In this document: positions 15,673 through 24,295 of the stretch, in pieces
Layout: the number at the start of each line of letters is the position of its first letter
How positions within the stretch are numbered: position 1 is the stretch's first letter
NCBI RefSeq assembly: GCF_039871875.1
Contig: NZ_JBDPMD010000013.1
Location: 62,001-126,000 of the forward strand
DNA length: 64,000 bases
Direction of reading: 5' to 3'
Source of the DNA: Sphaerisporangium sp039871875
GTDB taxonomy: Bacteria; Actinomycetota; Actinomycetes; Streptosporangiales; Streptosporangiaceae
Position numbers and translations under genes: made by a program
The notes under the pieces: model-generated
The model's input: the letters and a program-made list of their open reading frames with translations, nothing else
The model's database searches: none
What the model was told of the DNA's origin: nothing

Positions 15673-17248
15673 TGTCGCCTCTGGCGTGCATCTCGCGCAA
15701 GGTGCGCTTGGCGAACTTCCCGACGCTGGTCTTCGGAACGGCGTCGACGAAGGCCCAGCGTTCGGGCACCTGCCAGCGCGCGACCTTGCCTGAGAGGTAG
15801 TCCCGTAGCTCCGCCACGGTGGCGAGGCCGTCCAGGACCACGCAGGCGAGCGGCCGTTCACCCCACCGCTCGTCCGGCACCCCGATGACGGCGGCCTCGA
15901 CCACCGACGGATGTCCCATCAGCGCGTTCTCCAGCTCCACCGACGAGATCCACTCCCCGCCCGACTTGATGACGTCCTTGGCGCGGTCGGTCAGCGTCAC
16001 GTAGCCGCGCGCGTCGAGCCGCCCGACGTCCCCGGTGCGCAGCCACCCGTCGTGGAACCGCGAGCCGTCCTCGTCGAGGTAGTACGCCGCGGTGACCCAC
16101 GGCCCGCGTACCTCCAGCTCGCCGACCGCCTGCCCGTCCGCCGGCAGCACGGTGTCGCCCGGCCCGACCAGGCGGCCCTCGACGCCGGGCAGCAGCCGTC
16201 CCTGGGTGACGCGCAGGTCCCAGGTGTCGCCGTGCGCGACGGTGGCGAGCGGGGACGTCTCGGTCATGCCCCACGCCTGCACGATGTGGACGCCGAACTC
16301 CTCCTCGAAGCCCCGCATGAGCGACTCGGGCACCGCCGAGCCTCCGCACGGCACGAGCCGCAGGGACGACAGGTCCGCGCCGTGCTGCCGGGCGTGCCGC
16401 AGCAGGTCGCCCCAGATGGTCGGCACGGCGCCGGACGACGTCGGGCGCTCCTCGGCGATGATCCTCGCCAGGTGCTCGGCCTGCAGGTAGCGGTCCGGCA
16501 TGATCAGCGAGGCGCCGGCCATCAGCGCGGCGTACGGCATGCCCCAGGCGTTGGCGTGGAACATCGGCACGATCGGCAGCACGCGGTCGTCGGCCCGCAG
16601 GCCCATCGCGTTGCCGGTGCACACGCTCATGGAGTGCAGGTACGTCGAGCGGTGGCTGTACACGACGCCCTTGGGGTTGCCGGTGGTGCCGCTGGTGTAG
16701 CACATGGACGCGCCGGCCCGTTCGTCCAGCTCGGGCCAGTCGAACGTGCCGGGCTGCGCGTCGAGCAGCGTGCGGTAGTCGTGCACCTGCTTGCCGGCCG
16801 CGCCGAGTGCCGAGGTGTCCGCCGGGCCGATGACGACGACGTGCCGCACGGTCTTCATCTCCGGCAACATCGGCGCGAGCAGCGGCGCCAGGGAGCCGTC
16901 CACCAGCACCACGTCGTCCTCGGCGTGGTTGGCGATGTAGACGACCTGCTCGGGGAAGAGGCGGATGTTCAGCGTGTGCAGCACCGCCCCCATGGCGGGC
17001 ACCGCGAGGTACGCGGCCAGGTGCTCGGTGTTGTTCCAGCAGAACGTGGCGACCCGCCGGCCGGCGTCCACCCCGAGGCCGCGCAGCGCGCCGGCCAGCC
17101 GGGCGGTCTCGCGGGCGAGCTCGTGGTACGGGGTGCGCCGGTACCCGTCCCCGGTGTAGGTGACGACCTCGTGGTCACCGAAGAGACCGGTGCCGTGCCG
17201 CATGATCGAGGTGATGGTGAGCGGGTGGTCGGGCATCGTGCTGCGCAT
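15653..17248 (-). CDS. Long-chain fatty-acid--CoA ligase (AMP-forming)
   Basis: 531 residues of the ANL superfamily. The AMP-binding P-loop is YTSGTTGNPKG at 184-194, the gate region VPMFHANAWGMPY follows, the A5 motif is VQAWGMTETSP, the A8 hinge GWLRTGDVGRLDARGYVTLT, and the catalytic Lys lies in VPKTSVGKFAKRTL near the end. It activates a fatty or related carboxylic acid to the acyl-CoA. GGAGG 9 bases before ATG 17248 fixes the start. No beta-oxidation genes adjoin, though a MaoC hydratase lies further left. Confidence 0.93.
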   Translation of the reverse strand: MRSTMPDHPLTITSIMRHGTGLFGDHEVVTYTGDGYRRTPYHELARETARLAGALRGLGVDAGRRVATFCWNNTEHLAAYLAVPAMGAVLHTLNIRLFPEQVVYIANHAEDDVVLVDGSLAPLLAPMLPEMKTVRHVVVIGPADTSALGAAGKQVHDYRTLLDAQPGTFDWPELDERAGASMCYTSGTTGNPKGVVYSHRSTYLHSMSVCTGNAMGLRADDRVLPIVPMFHANAWGMPYAALMAGASLIMPDRYLQAEHLARIIAEERPTSSGAVPTIWGDLLRHARQHGADLSSLRLVPCGGSAVPESLMRGFEEEFGVHIVQAWGMTETSPLATVAHGDTWDLRVTQGRLLPGVEGRLVGPGDTVLPADGQAVGELEVRGPWVTAAYYLDEDGSRFHDGWLRTGDVGRLDARGYVTLTDRAKDVIKSGGEWISSVELENALMGHPSVVEAAVIGVPDERWGERPLACVVLDGLATVAELRDYLSGKVARWQVPERWAFVDAVPKTSVGKFAKRTLREMHARGDITIVEG

Positions 17249-17313
17249 CAGGCGCCACCTCCGCTTCCCGAGTCTCCCCCCGTGCCCGGGGCTTGGACAA
17301 GCGTCCGGCCGGT

Positions 17314-17835
17314 TCACTGGGGTAACGGGTCGCGGCGGGCCCGCACGAGGACGACGTCGCCGCGCAGCTTGGCCATGCCCCGGGACACCGTGCTCTTCAC
17401 CGTGCCGACGCTGACGCCGAGGGCCCTCGCGATCTCCGGCTCGCTCATGTCCTCGTAGTAGCGCAGCACGATGGCCGTGCGCTGCCGGACAGGCAGGCGG
17501 GCGAGGGCCTCCTCCAGCAGTTCGTGGATCTCGCCGCGGCTCGGCACGTCCCGCGCCGGCAGGTCGGGCAGGTGCTCGGCGGGGTACTCCTCCAGCTTCC
17601 GCCGCCGCCACCAGGAGATGTTGATGTTGACCATGGCGCGGCGCACGTACCCGTCGAGTGCGGCGCGGTCGTTGATCCGTTCCCAGGCCAGGTAGGTCTT
17701 GGCCAGTGCCGCCTGGAGCAGGTCCTCGGCGTCGGCGGGCTGACCGGTCAACTGGTGGGCGGCGCGCAGCAGCGCGGGACCGCGGGCGACGACGTACTCG
17801 CGGAACTCCTCGTCTTTACCGCTCATTCGGTTCAC
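17314..17835 (-). CDS. SigE-family ECF RNA polymerase sigma factor
   Basis: 173 residues. Region 2 has LLRAAHQLTGQPADAEDLLQ and the signature NINISWWRRRKLEEYP; region 4 has RYYEDMSEPEIARALGVSVG followed by TVKSTVSRGMAKLRGD. It is a paralogue of the factor at 9780-10319. No membrane anti-sigma gene follows on the same strand; the acyl-CoA ligase lies 65 bases downstream. The start may be ATG 17826. Confidence 0.92.
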   Translation of the reverse strand: MNRMSGKDEEFREYVVARGPALLRAAHQLTGQPADAEDLLQAALAKTYLAWERINDRAALDGYVRRAMVNINISWWRRRKLEEYPAEHLPDLPARDVPSRGEIHELLEEALARLPVRQRTAIVLRYYEDMSEPEIARALGVSVGTVKSTVSRGMAKLRGDVVLVRARRDPLPQ

Positions 17836-18121
17836 CGGTACCGGGGCGAAGGGGCAGGAGTCATTCGGATCTCGGGGTCAGAATCGCAGTCCGGTGCTCT
17901 CGGGGGGCTGAACCTTCGTCCTGGTTTCGCCCCGCCAACGGCAAAGATCGTTTACAGCCCGGTGGCACCCTCGGGCGGTGAGTAATTCACCCAGGTATGA
18001 GGGATTTGCTACGCACGCCGGGACGGGTGTGATTCTTTGCCCCGCCCGATTACCGGCCGCCCGGAAAACATGTGACGCTATCCCCGGACCAGTAGCTCAT
18101 GACGGCGACCGGGAGGGGCCG

Positions 18122-19063
18122 ATGGGTGTCGAGCGCCGCCACGCCCTGTCGTCCGCGGTGCTCGGCCGCGACACGGCGCCGCGTCCCCTGCCGGAGACCG
18201 GGACGGGCCCGCTGACCGGCATCACCGGAGAGATCCGCGACGTCAGCCCCCACCTGCTCATCGTGGAGACGCCGGAGGGCGGCGAGGAACGGCTGGTCAT
18301 CGCGCCGTGGGCCGTCGCGTGGCGCGGCAGGGCCGTGGCGCCCGCCGATCTGCCGGTCGGGTCCCGGGTGGTGATCCGCGCGCGGCAGTCCGGCCGGGTG
18401 GCCGAGCGCATCTGGGCGGACATCACACGGGTCACCGGGGTGATCCGCTCCGTCGGCACCGACGGCAAGGACGTCACGGTGGAGCTGGACTGCGGTCCTC
18501 ACCGCGGCACCCGCACCGTCGTGGTCCCCTACGCCGCCTCCGGCCGCATCCGGGTGCGGCACCCGCAGTTCGATCCGGGGTTCCTGTTCGACGCCATCGG
18601 CACCCGCACCGGCGGCACGAGCCGCGCCTGGCTGCCGGCCACCTCGCAGCCCCCCTACCGAGCCCCCGCCGTGCCGCGGCCCCCGGCCGGGTACGGCGGG
18701 GTGCAGTCACGCGTCTCCGGTCCGGCCACGTGGTCGGACGCCTTCGACGACGGTGAGGCGGGAGCCGCGTACCCCAAGCTGGAGCGGGCCGACGCCGACT
18801 GCGAGGACACCGGGGTCTCCTGCACCGGTCTGCCCTATCTGGCGCTCGGCTCGATGTTGTACGTCGGCAACGTGTGCGAGGGACGGTCGGCGGTGCTGCC
18901 GATCGTGGCCTGCGGGTGCGTGGCCGGGCGGTTCTGCGACCGGTGCGTGGAGTGCGGCACCTCGCCGCGCGGAAGGGTGGCCGAGTTGTCCCCGGTGTCG
19001 TTCGTCGAGCTCGGCGGCGACCTCACCACGGGGTGTTTCAACGCCCGCGTGGGGCTGGGGTGA
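18122..19063 (+). CDS. Cysteine-rich protein of unknown function paired with a MauE-like protein
   Basis: 313 residues from ATG 18122, which has GGGAGGGG just upstream. There is no signal peptide. Residues 35-150 look like two small beta domains (GITGEIRDVSPHLLIVETPE; TGVIRSVGTDGKDVTVELDC). After a Pro-rich linker the last ~85 residues have nine cysteines, including ACGC, FCDRC and ECG, enough for a zinc or Fe-S site or for disulfide exchange. The next gene, 67 bases on, encodes a MauE-type membrane protein, a family tied to disulfide chemistry. I do not recognise the protein itself. Confidence 0.7.
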   Translation: MGVERRHALSSAVLGRDTAPRPLPETGTGPLTGITGEIRDVSPHLLIVETPEGGEERLVIAPWAVAWRGRAVAPADLPVGSRVVIRARQSGRVAERIWADITRVTGVIRSVGTDGKDVTVELDCGPHRGTRTVVVPYAASGRIRVRHPQFDPGFLFDAIGTRTGGTSRAWLPATSQPPYRAPAVPRPPAGYGGVQSRVSGPATWSDAFDDGEAGAAYPKLERADADCEDTGVSCTGLPYLALGSMLYVGNVCEGRSAVLPIVACGCVAGRFCDRCVECGTSPRGRVAELSPVSFVELGGDLTTGCFNARVGLG

Positions 19064-19130
19064 GCGCACGGGAACGGTGGTACGGCCACGCCGCTCGTGG
19101 CGGTGCCGCGGCCGTGGAGGGGAGTACGGC

Positions 19131-19964
19131 ATGACCGCGCAGGCGACGCTCGCCACCGTGGCGCTGGAACTTCTGGTGCTGATGTTGCTGCTCGGCGGCC
19201 TGGCCAAGCTCGCCACCGCCGGGGGGCACGGGCAACCCGGCAACCTGTCGCGGCTCGGGCCCGGGGTGCTGGTGCCCGACCGATGGCGCCGGCCGTTCAT
19301 GATCTTCTGCGCGACGGGAGAGGTCGTGCTCGCGGCGGCGCTGCTGTGCACGACCTGGCCACTGGTGCGCTGGGGGGCCGTCGCGTTCTTCGCCGTGGCG
19401 ACGTACGTGTTGTGGGAGCTGCGCCGCCGCCGCCCGGACGTCGGGTGCGGCTGCTTCGGGGAGGCCAGCTCCGCTCCGGTGGGACTGCGGTCCATCGCCC
19501 GGGCCGCGTCGCTCGCCGGCCTGGCGGTGGTGGTCCTCCTGGTGCCGGTGTCCGGGGCGGACATCGTGTCCGGGTTCTCGGCCGAGCTGGTGGTCGCGAC
19601 CGCCGCGGGCCTGGCGATTCTGGCGCTGCTGTCCCCCGAGATGGGCGAGGGTATCGCCAGGGTGCGCCACCGCGCGCCGTGCGAGCAGCGCCCCATGGCG
19701 GCCGGCAAGGCGCTGCACCGCCTGCGCGCCAGCGGCGAGTGGCGCGCACACGCGCCGCTGCTGGTCTCCGGCGAGCCGTCCGACACGTGGCGCGAGCTGT
19801 GCTGGCGTTTCTTCGTCTACTCCGGCCGCACGGCCGAGGGCGCCCCCGCCGAGGTGGTCTTCGCGGTCTACCTGACGGGACGGCGGGCGCCGGTGCGGGT
19901 GGGCGTGATGGAGCTGCGGGACGAGGCTATGCGGGAATCTATCGAAGTATCGGCTGTGCACTAG
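19131..19964 (+). CDS. MauE/DoxX-like membrane protein with cytoplasmic tail
   Basis: 277 residues; GGAGGGGAG precedes ATG 19131. Four or more helices (about 8-25, 53-75, 82-97, 120-140, 145-162) match the MauE domain, and GCGCFGE (Cys106, Cys108) is the family's redox pair at the membrane face. MauE assists disulfide formation in methylamine dehydrogenase; in actinobacteria it appears in many other settings. The C-terminal ~100 residues are soluble and lack similarity I can name. With the cysteine-rich neighbour it may form a thiol-redox module. Confidence 0.8.
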   Translation: MTAQATLATVALELLVLMLLLGGLAKLATAGGHGQPGNLSRLGPGVLVPDRWRRPFMIFCATGEVVLAAALLCTTWPLVRWGAVAFFAVATYVLWELRRRRPDVGCGCFGEASSAPVGLRSIARAASLAGLAVVVLLVPVSGADIVSGFSAELVVATAAGLAILALLSPEMGEGIARVRHRAPCEQRPMAAGKALHRLRASGEWRAHAPLLVSGEPSDTWRELCWRFFVYSGRTAEGAPAEVVFAVYLTGRRAPVRVGVMELRDEAMRESIEVSAVH

Positions 19965-20060
19965 ACAGCGTTAGATATACGTAGCGCTCATTGTTCCCCC
20001 TGCTCAGGTCATGCATCGGTGAACAGCAGGGCGTCGCCCATCAGGGGATGATCGACTCTC

Positions 20061-20103
20061 GTGGTGCCGGCCGCCCCACCCCCGATCGGGCGGCCGGCAC
20101 CAC
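20061..20103. terminator. Strong inverted repeat, probable bidirectional terminator
   Basis: GTGGTGCCGGCCGCCC pairs perfectly with its complement (20088-20103) across 11 bases. It lies between the convergent MauE-like and ATPase genes. Confidence 0.6.
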
Positions 20104-20111
20104 GAATCCAG

Positions 20112-20155
20112 CTCTCTACGGCTCTCTAGCTTCCCCTCTAGAAAGCCGTAGAGAG
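20112..20155. repeat. Inverted repeat with a motif also found upstream of the ATPase
   Basis: CTCTCTACGGCT (20112-20123) pairs with AGCCGTAGAGAG (20144-20155). The right arm is part of CTAGA-N3-CCGTAGA (20138-20152), which recurs in the same orientation at 21399-21413. It lies 27 bases beyond the ATPase stop codon. Confidence 0.6.
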
Positions 20156-20181
20156 GTCAATGAGGCTCTGGGTGGCCCGCG

Positions 20182-21363
20182 CTACACCGGCTGCGCACGG
20201 AGGAACCGGCCGAAGTGCGGGACGGTGAACGCGATCAGGCCGCGCTCGGCGCTGTAGATCAGTCCTTTCTTGATGAGGCTGTCGCGGGCCGGGGACAGGC
20301 TGGACGGCTTGCGGCCGAGCAGCTCGGCGACGTCGGCCGTCGGGACGGGCTCGTCGCCCACCGAGGCCATGGCGTGCATGTAGTCGCGCTCGGCGGGGGT
20401 GGCCCGTTCGTACCGGCTGCCGAAGAAGCCCACGGCGAGCTCTTCCTCGGCCTCGGGAGCGGCCACCCGGACGTCGTCGGCGGTGATGGGGCTGCGGGGC
20501 GCGAAGTCCCAGGCGACCTTGCCGTACGCCTGGACGAAGTAGGGGTAGCCGTCGGCCGCTTCGTACAGCGCGTCGAGGGCCTCGGGGGTGAACTCGACCT
20601 GCTCGCGCTCGGCGGGGGCGATGAGCGCGAGGTCGGCGGCATCGCGGTCCAGGCGGTCGATGCGGGCGTAGCGGAAGAGGCGCTCGGAGTAGCTCTTGCT
20701 GGCGCTGAGCACGCCGGGCAGGTGAGGCAGGCCGGCCCCTACGACGATCAGCGGGCCGCCGCTCTGGGACAGCTCGTGACAGGCGGCGCACACGGCCGAG
20801 ATGTCGGCGGCCTGGATGTCCTGCATCTCGTCGATGAAGAGCGCGATGCCGACGCCGAGGTCGGTGGCCACCGAGGCGGCGTCCACGAACAGCTCGGTGA
20901 GGTCGATCTCGAGGTCGCCGGAATCGGCGCGGCCCCGGCCGGCCGGGACGTCGATGGCGGGCGACCAGTGGGAGGTGCCCTTGGCGGCGCCCGGGTCGCG
21001 CATCGCGAACGCCTTGAGCACGCCGAGGAACTCCTCGATGCGCTCGGGCGCGCGGTGGCGAGGGGCGAGCTCGCGGATGGCCATGTGGAGGGCGGCGGCG
21101 ACCGGGCGGCGGATCGACTGCTCCGGCCGGGCCTCGATCTTGCCGGTGCCCCACAGCCGCTGCATGGCCATGGACTTGAAGGTGTTGAGCAGCACGGTCT
21201 TGCCCACTCCGCGCAGCCCGGTGAGGACCAAGCTGCGCTCGGGACGGCCTCGGGCCACCCGCTCCAGCACGACCTCGAACTGCCGCAGCTCACGATCGCG
21301 CCCGGCGAGCTCGGGGGGGCGCTGCCCCGCACCCGGGGCGTAGGGATTGCGCACGGGGTCCAC
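20182..21363 (-). CDS. AAA (ORC/STAND-like) ATPase with C-terminal winged helix
   Basis: 393 residues from the preferred GTG 21363, matching the usual N-terminus of the family (DPVRNPYAPGAGQRPPEL). Walker A is GLRGVGKT (49-56), Walker B ALFIDEMQD (174-182), a sensor-1-like LIVVGAGLPHL follows, and the C-terminal part looks like a winged helix (DVAELLGRKPSSLSPARDSL). Such proteins resemble archaeal ATPases and Cdc6/STAND switches that bind DNA or partners; function is unknown. The frame is open upstream to 21495 and beyond, but third positions there lose G/C and the region holds a promoter and palindrome, so I exclude it. Confidence 0.85.
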   Translation of the reverse strand: MDPVRNPYAPGAGQRPPELAGRDRELRQFEVVLERVARGRPERSLVLTGLRGVGKTVLLNTFKSMAMQRLWGTGKIEARPEQSIRRPVAAALHMAIRELAPRHRAPERIEEFLGVLKAFAMRDPGAAKGTSHWSPAIDVPAGRGRADSGDLEIDLTELFVDAASVATDLGVGIALFIDEMQDIQAADISAVCAACHELSQSGGPLIVVGAGLPHLPGVLSASKSYSERLFRYARIDRLDRDAADLALIAPAEREQVEFTPEALDALYEAADGYPYFVQAYGKVAWDFAPRSPITADDVRVAAPEAEEELAVGFFGSRYERATPAERDYMHAMASVGDEPVPTADVAELLGRKPSSLSPARDSLIKKGLIYSAERGLIAFTVPHFGRFLRAQPV

Positions 21364-21371
21364 GCTCTCGG

Positions 21372-21418
21372 ACTGTATGGCCGGATATACCGGCCGTCCT
21401 AGATTTCCGTAGAAAGAG
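21372..21418 (-). promoter_or_regulatory. Promoter region of the ATPase with palindromes and repeated motif
   Basis: TACAGT (21372-21377) lies 8 bases before GTG 21363, with TAGGAC about 18 bases further up. The spacer is filled by the palindrome GGCCGGATATACCGGCC (21379-21395). Immediately upstream are CTAGA-N3-CCGTAGA (21399-21413) and the dyad CCGTAG/CTACGG (21407-21424). The motif is shared with the 3' flank of the gene. Confidence 0.5.
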
Positions 21419-21699
21419 CTACGGCGTGTCGTGGAGGAGCGCGGCGCGGGAACGAGGCCGGTGGCCGTCCGCGCGGGTGCAGCGAGCGCCGCCATGGCAC
21501 ACCACCCCTCATCTGGAACCCCTCGGCCCGAACCGGTGTTCGATCCGATGGGCAGAACTGTAGCGCTTCCTCGAACACGTGCGCGAGCACTGTCCGGTAA
21601 AAGGCGCGACACGGACCGGGTACGTCCCCGGTCGGACACCCGGCGCCTCACCATCACGATTGCGTCACGACCAGTCACAGGACGGCCTTAGGCTGGCGT

Positions 21700-22455
21700 A
21701 TGCCCGAGATTCGAAAGCCTCGCCACCTGGGTGTTCTCGCCCTGGCCTGTGTCGCGGCGGCCGTCACCGCCTGCGGCGGCGCGGGCACCCCCGCGGCCGT
21801 CGTCACGCCCGTACCCACCTCCGCCGATCCCACGACCCCGCCCGCGCCTTCGCCGACCCCGACGCCGGCACCCACCCCCTCGGGCCCGCCGGAGTTCTCC
21901 GCCAAGGTCTCCCCCGTCACGGCCAAGGAGCTCGGCTCGTCGTGGCGCCCCGGCTGTCCCGTCGCGCCGTCCGGCCTGCGCAAGGTCACCATGACCTTCT
22001 GGGGCTTCGACAAGAAGGCGCACACCGGAGAGCTCATCGTGCACCGCTCGGTGACCGACGACGTGGCGGACATCTTCGGCAAGCTGTACGAATGGCGCTT
22101 CCCCATCACCCGCATGGAGAACATCGACGCCTACAACGCCAGCGACTTCGACTCCATCGACGCCGACAACACCTCGGCCTTCAACTGCCGCCAGGTCACC
22201 GGCGGAAGCGGCTGGTCCAAGCACTCCTACGGCAAGGCCATCGACCTCAATCCCCGCGAGAACCCCTGGGTCGAGCCGGACGGCTCGGTGGCCCACCCCA
22301 ACGCCGAACGTTTCGCCACCCGCCCCCTGCGCAAGCCGGGCGTCGTCAACGCGGGCGACCGCGTGGTGGACCTGTTCGCCGAGCACGGCTGGGAGTGGGG
22401 CGGTTACTTCAACGGCGCCAAGGACTACCAGCACTTCGCGAAGGGCGGCGGCTGA
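21700..22455 (+). CDS. M15-family peptidase lipoprotein (VanY/CwlK-like)
   Basis: 251 residues. The signal peptide ends in a lipobox (AVTAC, Cys25), followed by a Pro/Thr linker (28-63) that spans the wall. The metallopeptidase domain has SKHSYGKAIDLN with zinc ligands His175 and Asp182, and the last ligand is His245 in DYQHF. M15C enzymes cleave L-Ala-D-Glu or D-Ala-D-X bonds in peptidoglycan stem peptides, so this is a surface cell-wall hydrolase. It is transcribed away from the ATPase gene. I looked for a c-di-AMP riboswitch upstream and saw none. Confidence 0.9.
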   Translation: MPEIRKPRHLGVLALACVAAAVTACGGAGTPAAVVTPVPTSADPTTPPAPSPTPTPAPTPSGPPEFSAKVSPVTAKELGSSWRPGCPVAPSGLRKVTMTFWGFDKKAHTGELIVHRSVTDDVADIFGKLYEWRFPITRMENIDAYNASDFDSIDADNTSAFNCRQVTGGSGWSKHSYGKAIDLNPRENPWVEPDGSVAHPNAERFATRPLRKPGVVNAGDRVVDLFAEHGWEWGGYFNGAKDYQHFAKGGG

Positions 22456-22501
22456 GCCCGGAAGATAGAGGATTCGCCCCTATTTGTGGTGATGCGAGGG
22501 C

Positions 22502-22507
22502 TATGAT
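22502..22507 (+). promoter_or_regulatory. -10 hexamer of the three-gene membrane operon
   Basis: TATGAT is followed by 8 bases and GTG 22516; no ribosome binding site intervenes, so the transcript is probably leaderless. Confidence 0.5.
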
Positions 22508-22515
22508 CGCTGGCC

Positions 22516-23139
22516 GTGACGTCTCGGGAGCTGGTTCTCCGGCGGGATGCGCCGCCGCGGAAGGCACCCGGGCCGTGGATGGTGGTCACGGCCCTGCTGT
22601 TCGTGCTGGGCACGGTGCTGGCCCTGGCCTGGCCGGCCGGCGGGCTTGAGGAGGCGCCGCAGGAGATCGCCCACCGGCGGCTCGGGGAGACCACCACGGG
22701 GCAGCGGTTCGCGATCACGCCGCAGAAGCTGGCGTACGTGGAGGTGGACCCGGCGCCGATGTTCGGGGACCCCAAGCCGGGGCGGTTCCTCGCGCTGGAG
22801 CTGCGGGTGGAGAACGTCAGCCGCGAGACCGCCACGGCGCAGGATCTGGCGCAGCGGCTCTCCCTGGTCCTCTCGCCCAGCGGCGCCGGCCTCACCTGGT
22901 TCAAGAACGGCACCGCGAAGTTCGTGGTCAGGGACGGCGGGTCCGACCGCGACCAACTGCAGCCGGGGCTGCCCGAGCGGGTCATGATCGTCTACCGGGT
23001 CCCGGTCCCGCTGCCCGACCCCACGCACGCCACGGTCACCTTCGAGGACTCCGAGTACCGGGGCGGGTTCCAGTCGTCCCTGTCGCAGTGGTGGGCCGGG
23101 GAGAAGCTGGCGGTGTACGACCTGGAGGTGGCACGGTGA
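22516..23139 (+). CDS. Single-pass membrane-anchored protein 1 of a coupled trio
   Basis: 207 residues: a short basic cytoplasmic tail, one transmembrane helix at about 21-39 (WMVVTALLFVLGTVLALAW), then an extracytoplasmic domain of beta strands (RFLALELRVENVSRETATAQ; RVMIVYRVPVPLP) resembling the immunoglobulin-like DUF4352/TlyA-type accessory folds. No catalytic motif is visible. It shares GTGA with the next gene. I cannot name a function; the layout suggests an envelope complex with the next two proteins. Confidence 0.7.
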   Translation: MTSRELVLRRDAPPRKAPGPWMVVTALLFVLGTVLALAWPAGGLEEAPQEIAHRRLGETTTGQRFAITPQKLAYVEVDPAPMFGDPKPGRFLALELRVENVSRETATAQDLAQRLSLVLSPSGAGLTWFKNGTAKFVVRDGGSDRDQLQPGLPERVMIVYRVPVPLPDPTHATVTFEDSEYRGGFQSSLSQWWAGEKLAVYDLEVAR

Positions 23140-23735
23140 GACGCGCGGTCCTCGGGGCGCTGACCGCCGCGGCGCTGCTCGCGGCGATCATCGTGGTCCA
23201 GCGCGCCACCCCGTCCGTCGACCAGCGGTACGCCCCCATCGTCTCGCGGGGCAGGCTGGGCGAGCAGGTGAACACCACCGCGTTCCAGTTCCGCGTGGAC
23301 CGCCTGCAGCTCGCGAGGTCGGTGCGGATGACCGACGACTACGGACTGGTCGGCAGGCCCCGGAGCACCCCGGGGGTCTGGCTGGTGGTCTGGGCCACGG
23401 TGGCGGCGACCCGCGAGGCGGTGATCGTGCAGGGCACGCGGCTGCGTACGGCGGACGGCACCGAGTACATGGCGAACACCTCGATCCTCCACACCCTGGA
23501 GAAGACACCGCTGCAGCCGGGCATGCCGGTGTACGGCCCGATGCTGTTCGAGATCCCGGAGGACCGGCTGGCGGGGGCGTGGCTCGCCGTCCGGCAGCAC
23601 AGCGGCGGCGCGAACGCCCTGGACACGCTCGGCCCCGCGGTGGATGTCGATCTCGGCGTGTCCCCCGGGCACGCCGCGCGCCTGGCGGCCGAGGTGCCGC
23701 CGTCCCTGACCGTGGGCCCGGTGCAGGCCCTGTGA
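23136..23735 (+). CDS. Single-pass membrane-anchored protein 2 of a coupled trio
   Basis: 199 residues, starting at the GTG that overlaps the previous stop (GTGA, 23136-23139). Residues 5-20 (VLGALTAAALLAAIIVV) form an uncleaved anchor. The outer domain contains TPGVWLVVWATVAATREAVI and TRLRTADGTEYMANTS, the same style of strand pattern as protein 1 (WLVV...A.. then R..DG..Y), which suggests that the two outer domains share a fold. It overlaps the third gene by GTGA as well. Confidence 0.7.
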   Translation: MRRAVLGALTAAALLAAIIVVQRATPSVDQRYAPIVSRGRLGEQVNTTAFQFRVDRLQLARSVRMTDDYGLVGRPRSTPGVWLVVWATVAATREAVIVQGTRLRTADGTEYMANTSILHTLEKTPLQPGMPVYGPMLFEIPEDRLAGAWLAVRQHSGGANALDTLGPAVDVDLGVSPGHAARLAAEVPPSLTVGPVQAL

Positions 23736-24295
23736 GCGCCCGGAGGAACCTGCTGTACGGCCTCGGCCTGCTCGTGCTGATCCCCGCGGTGCTCGCCGCC
23801 TCGGTGCTGCCGTGGCGCGAGAAGTACGTCGCCCGCACCGGGGAGGGCGCCCCGGAGATCGTGGCCGCGCGAGGGCAGGCGGCCCGGCACGCCGGGGTGG
23901 AGTGGCGGCTGACCGAGATCAAGGAGAGCCCGGTCGCCGACCAGGCCCGCCCGCTGCCGCCGCGCACGAAGGTCGCCGTCATGCTGATCTCGGCGCGTCC
24001 CCTGACGGAGGCGGCGAGCAGGTGGTTCGGCCAGGAGACCGGCTCCTGCAAGTTCTTCGCCACCGACGCGGCGGGGCGCGTCTGGGACCGCACGATCCGC
24101 AGTGATCTGGTCGAGCGCTCGGAGCACTCGATCACCTGCCGCGCGTTCGACGAGAACTACGACATGGTCCCGCTGCCCGTCGGGCGAGTACTCACGATCC
24201 AGGTCGTGTACGTCGTGCCCGCTGACGCGTTCCCGACCCTGTCGGCCGAGATCCGGCTGGCGCCGGACCCGGTCACGATACGGCTGGCGCGGTAG
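23732..24295 (+). CDS. Single-pass membrane-anchored protein 3 of a coupled trio
   Basis: 187 residues from the GTG overlapping the previous stop. Helix about 8-24 (LYGLGLLVLIPAVLAAS), then an outer domain with RTKVAVMLISARPLTEAASR and VLTIQVVYVVPADAFPTL and two cysteines (GSCKFF, SITCRAF) likely to form a disulfide. SVLPWREKYVAR after the anchor differs from the other two. The stop lies 23 bases inside the 3' end of the convergent multipass protein. Confidence 0.7.
   Translation: MSARRNLLYGLGLLVLIPAVLAASVLPWREKYVARTGEGAPEIVAARGQAARHAGVEWRLTEIKESPVADQARPLPPRTKVAVMLISARPLTEAASRWFGQETGSCKFFATDAAGRVWDRTIRSDLVERSEHSITCRAFDENYDMVPLPVGRVLTIQVVYVVPADAFPTLSAEIRLAPDPVTIRLAR

Noticed and set aside
21540..21699. 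Possible c-di-AMP (ydaO) riboswitch upstream of the M15 peptidase, a common arrangement in actinobacteria
   Set aside because: The conserved ydaO core segments are not present in this leader.
18122..24295. Biosynthetic gene cluster or lanthipeptide system suggested by the cysteine-rich gene
   Set aside because: No core synthase, precursor peptide, cyclase or exporter accompanies it.
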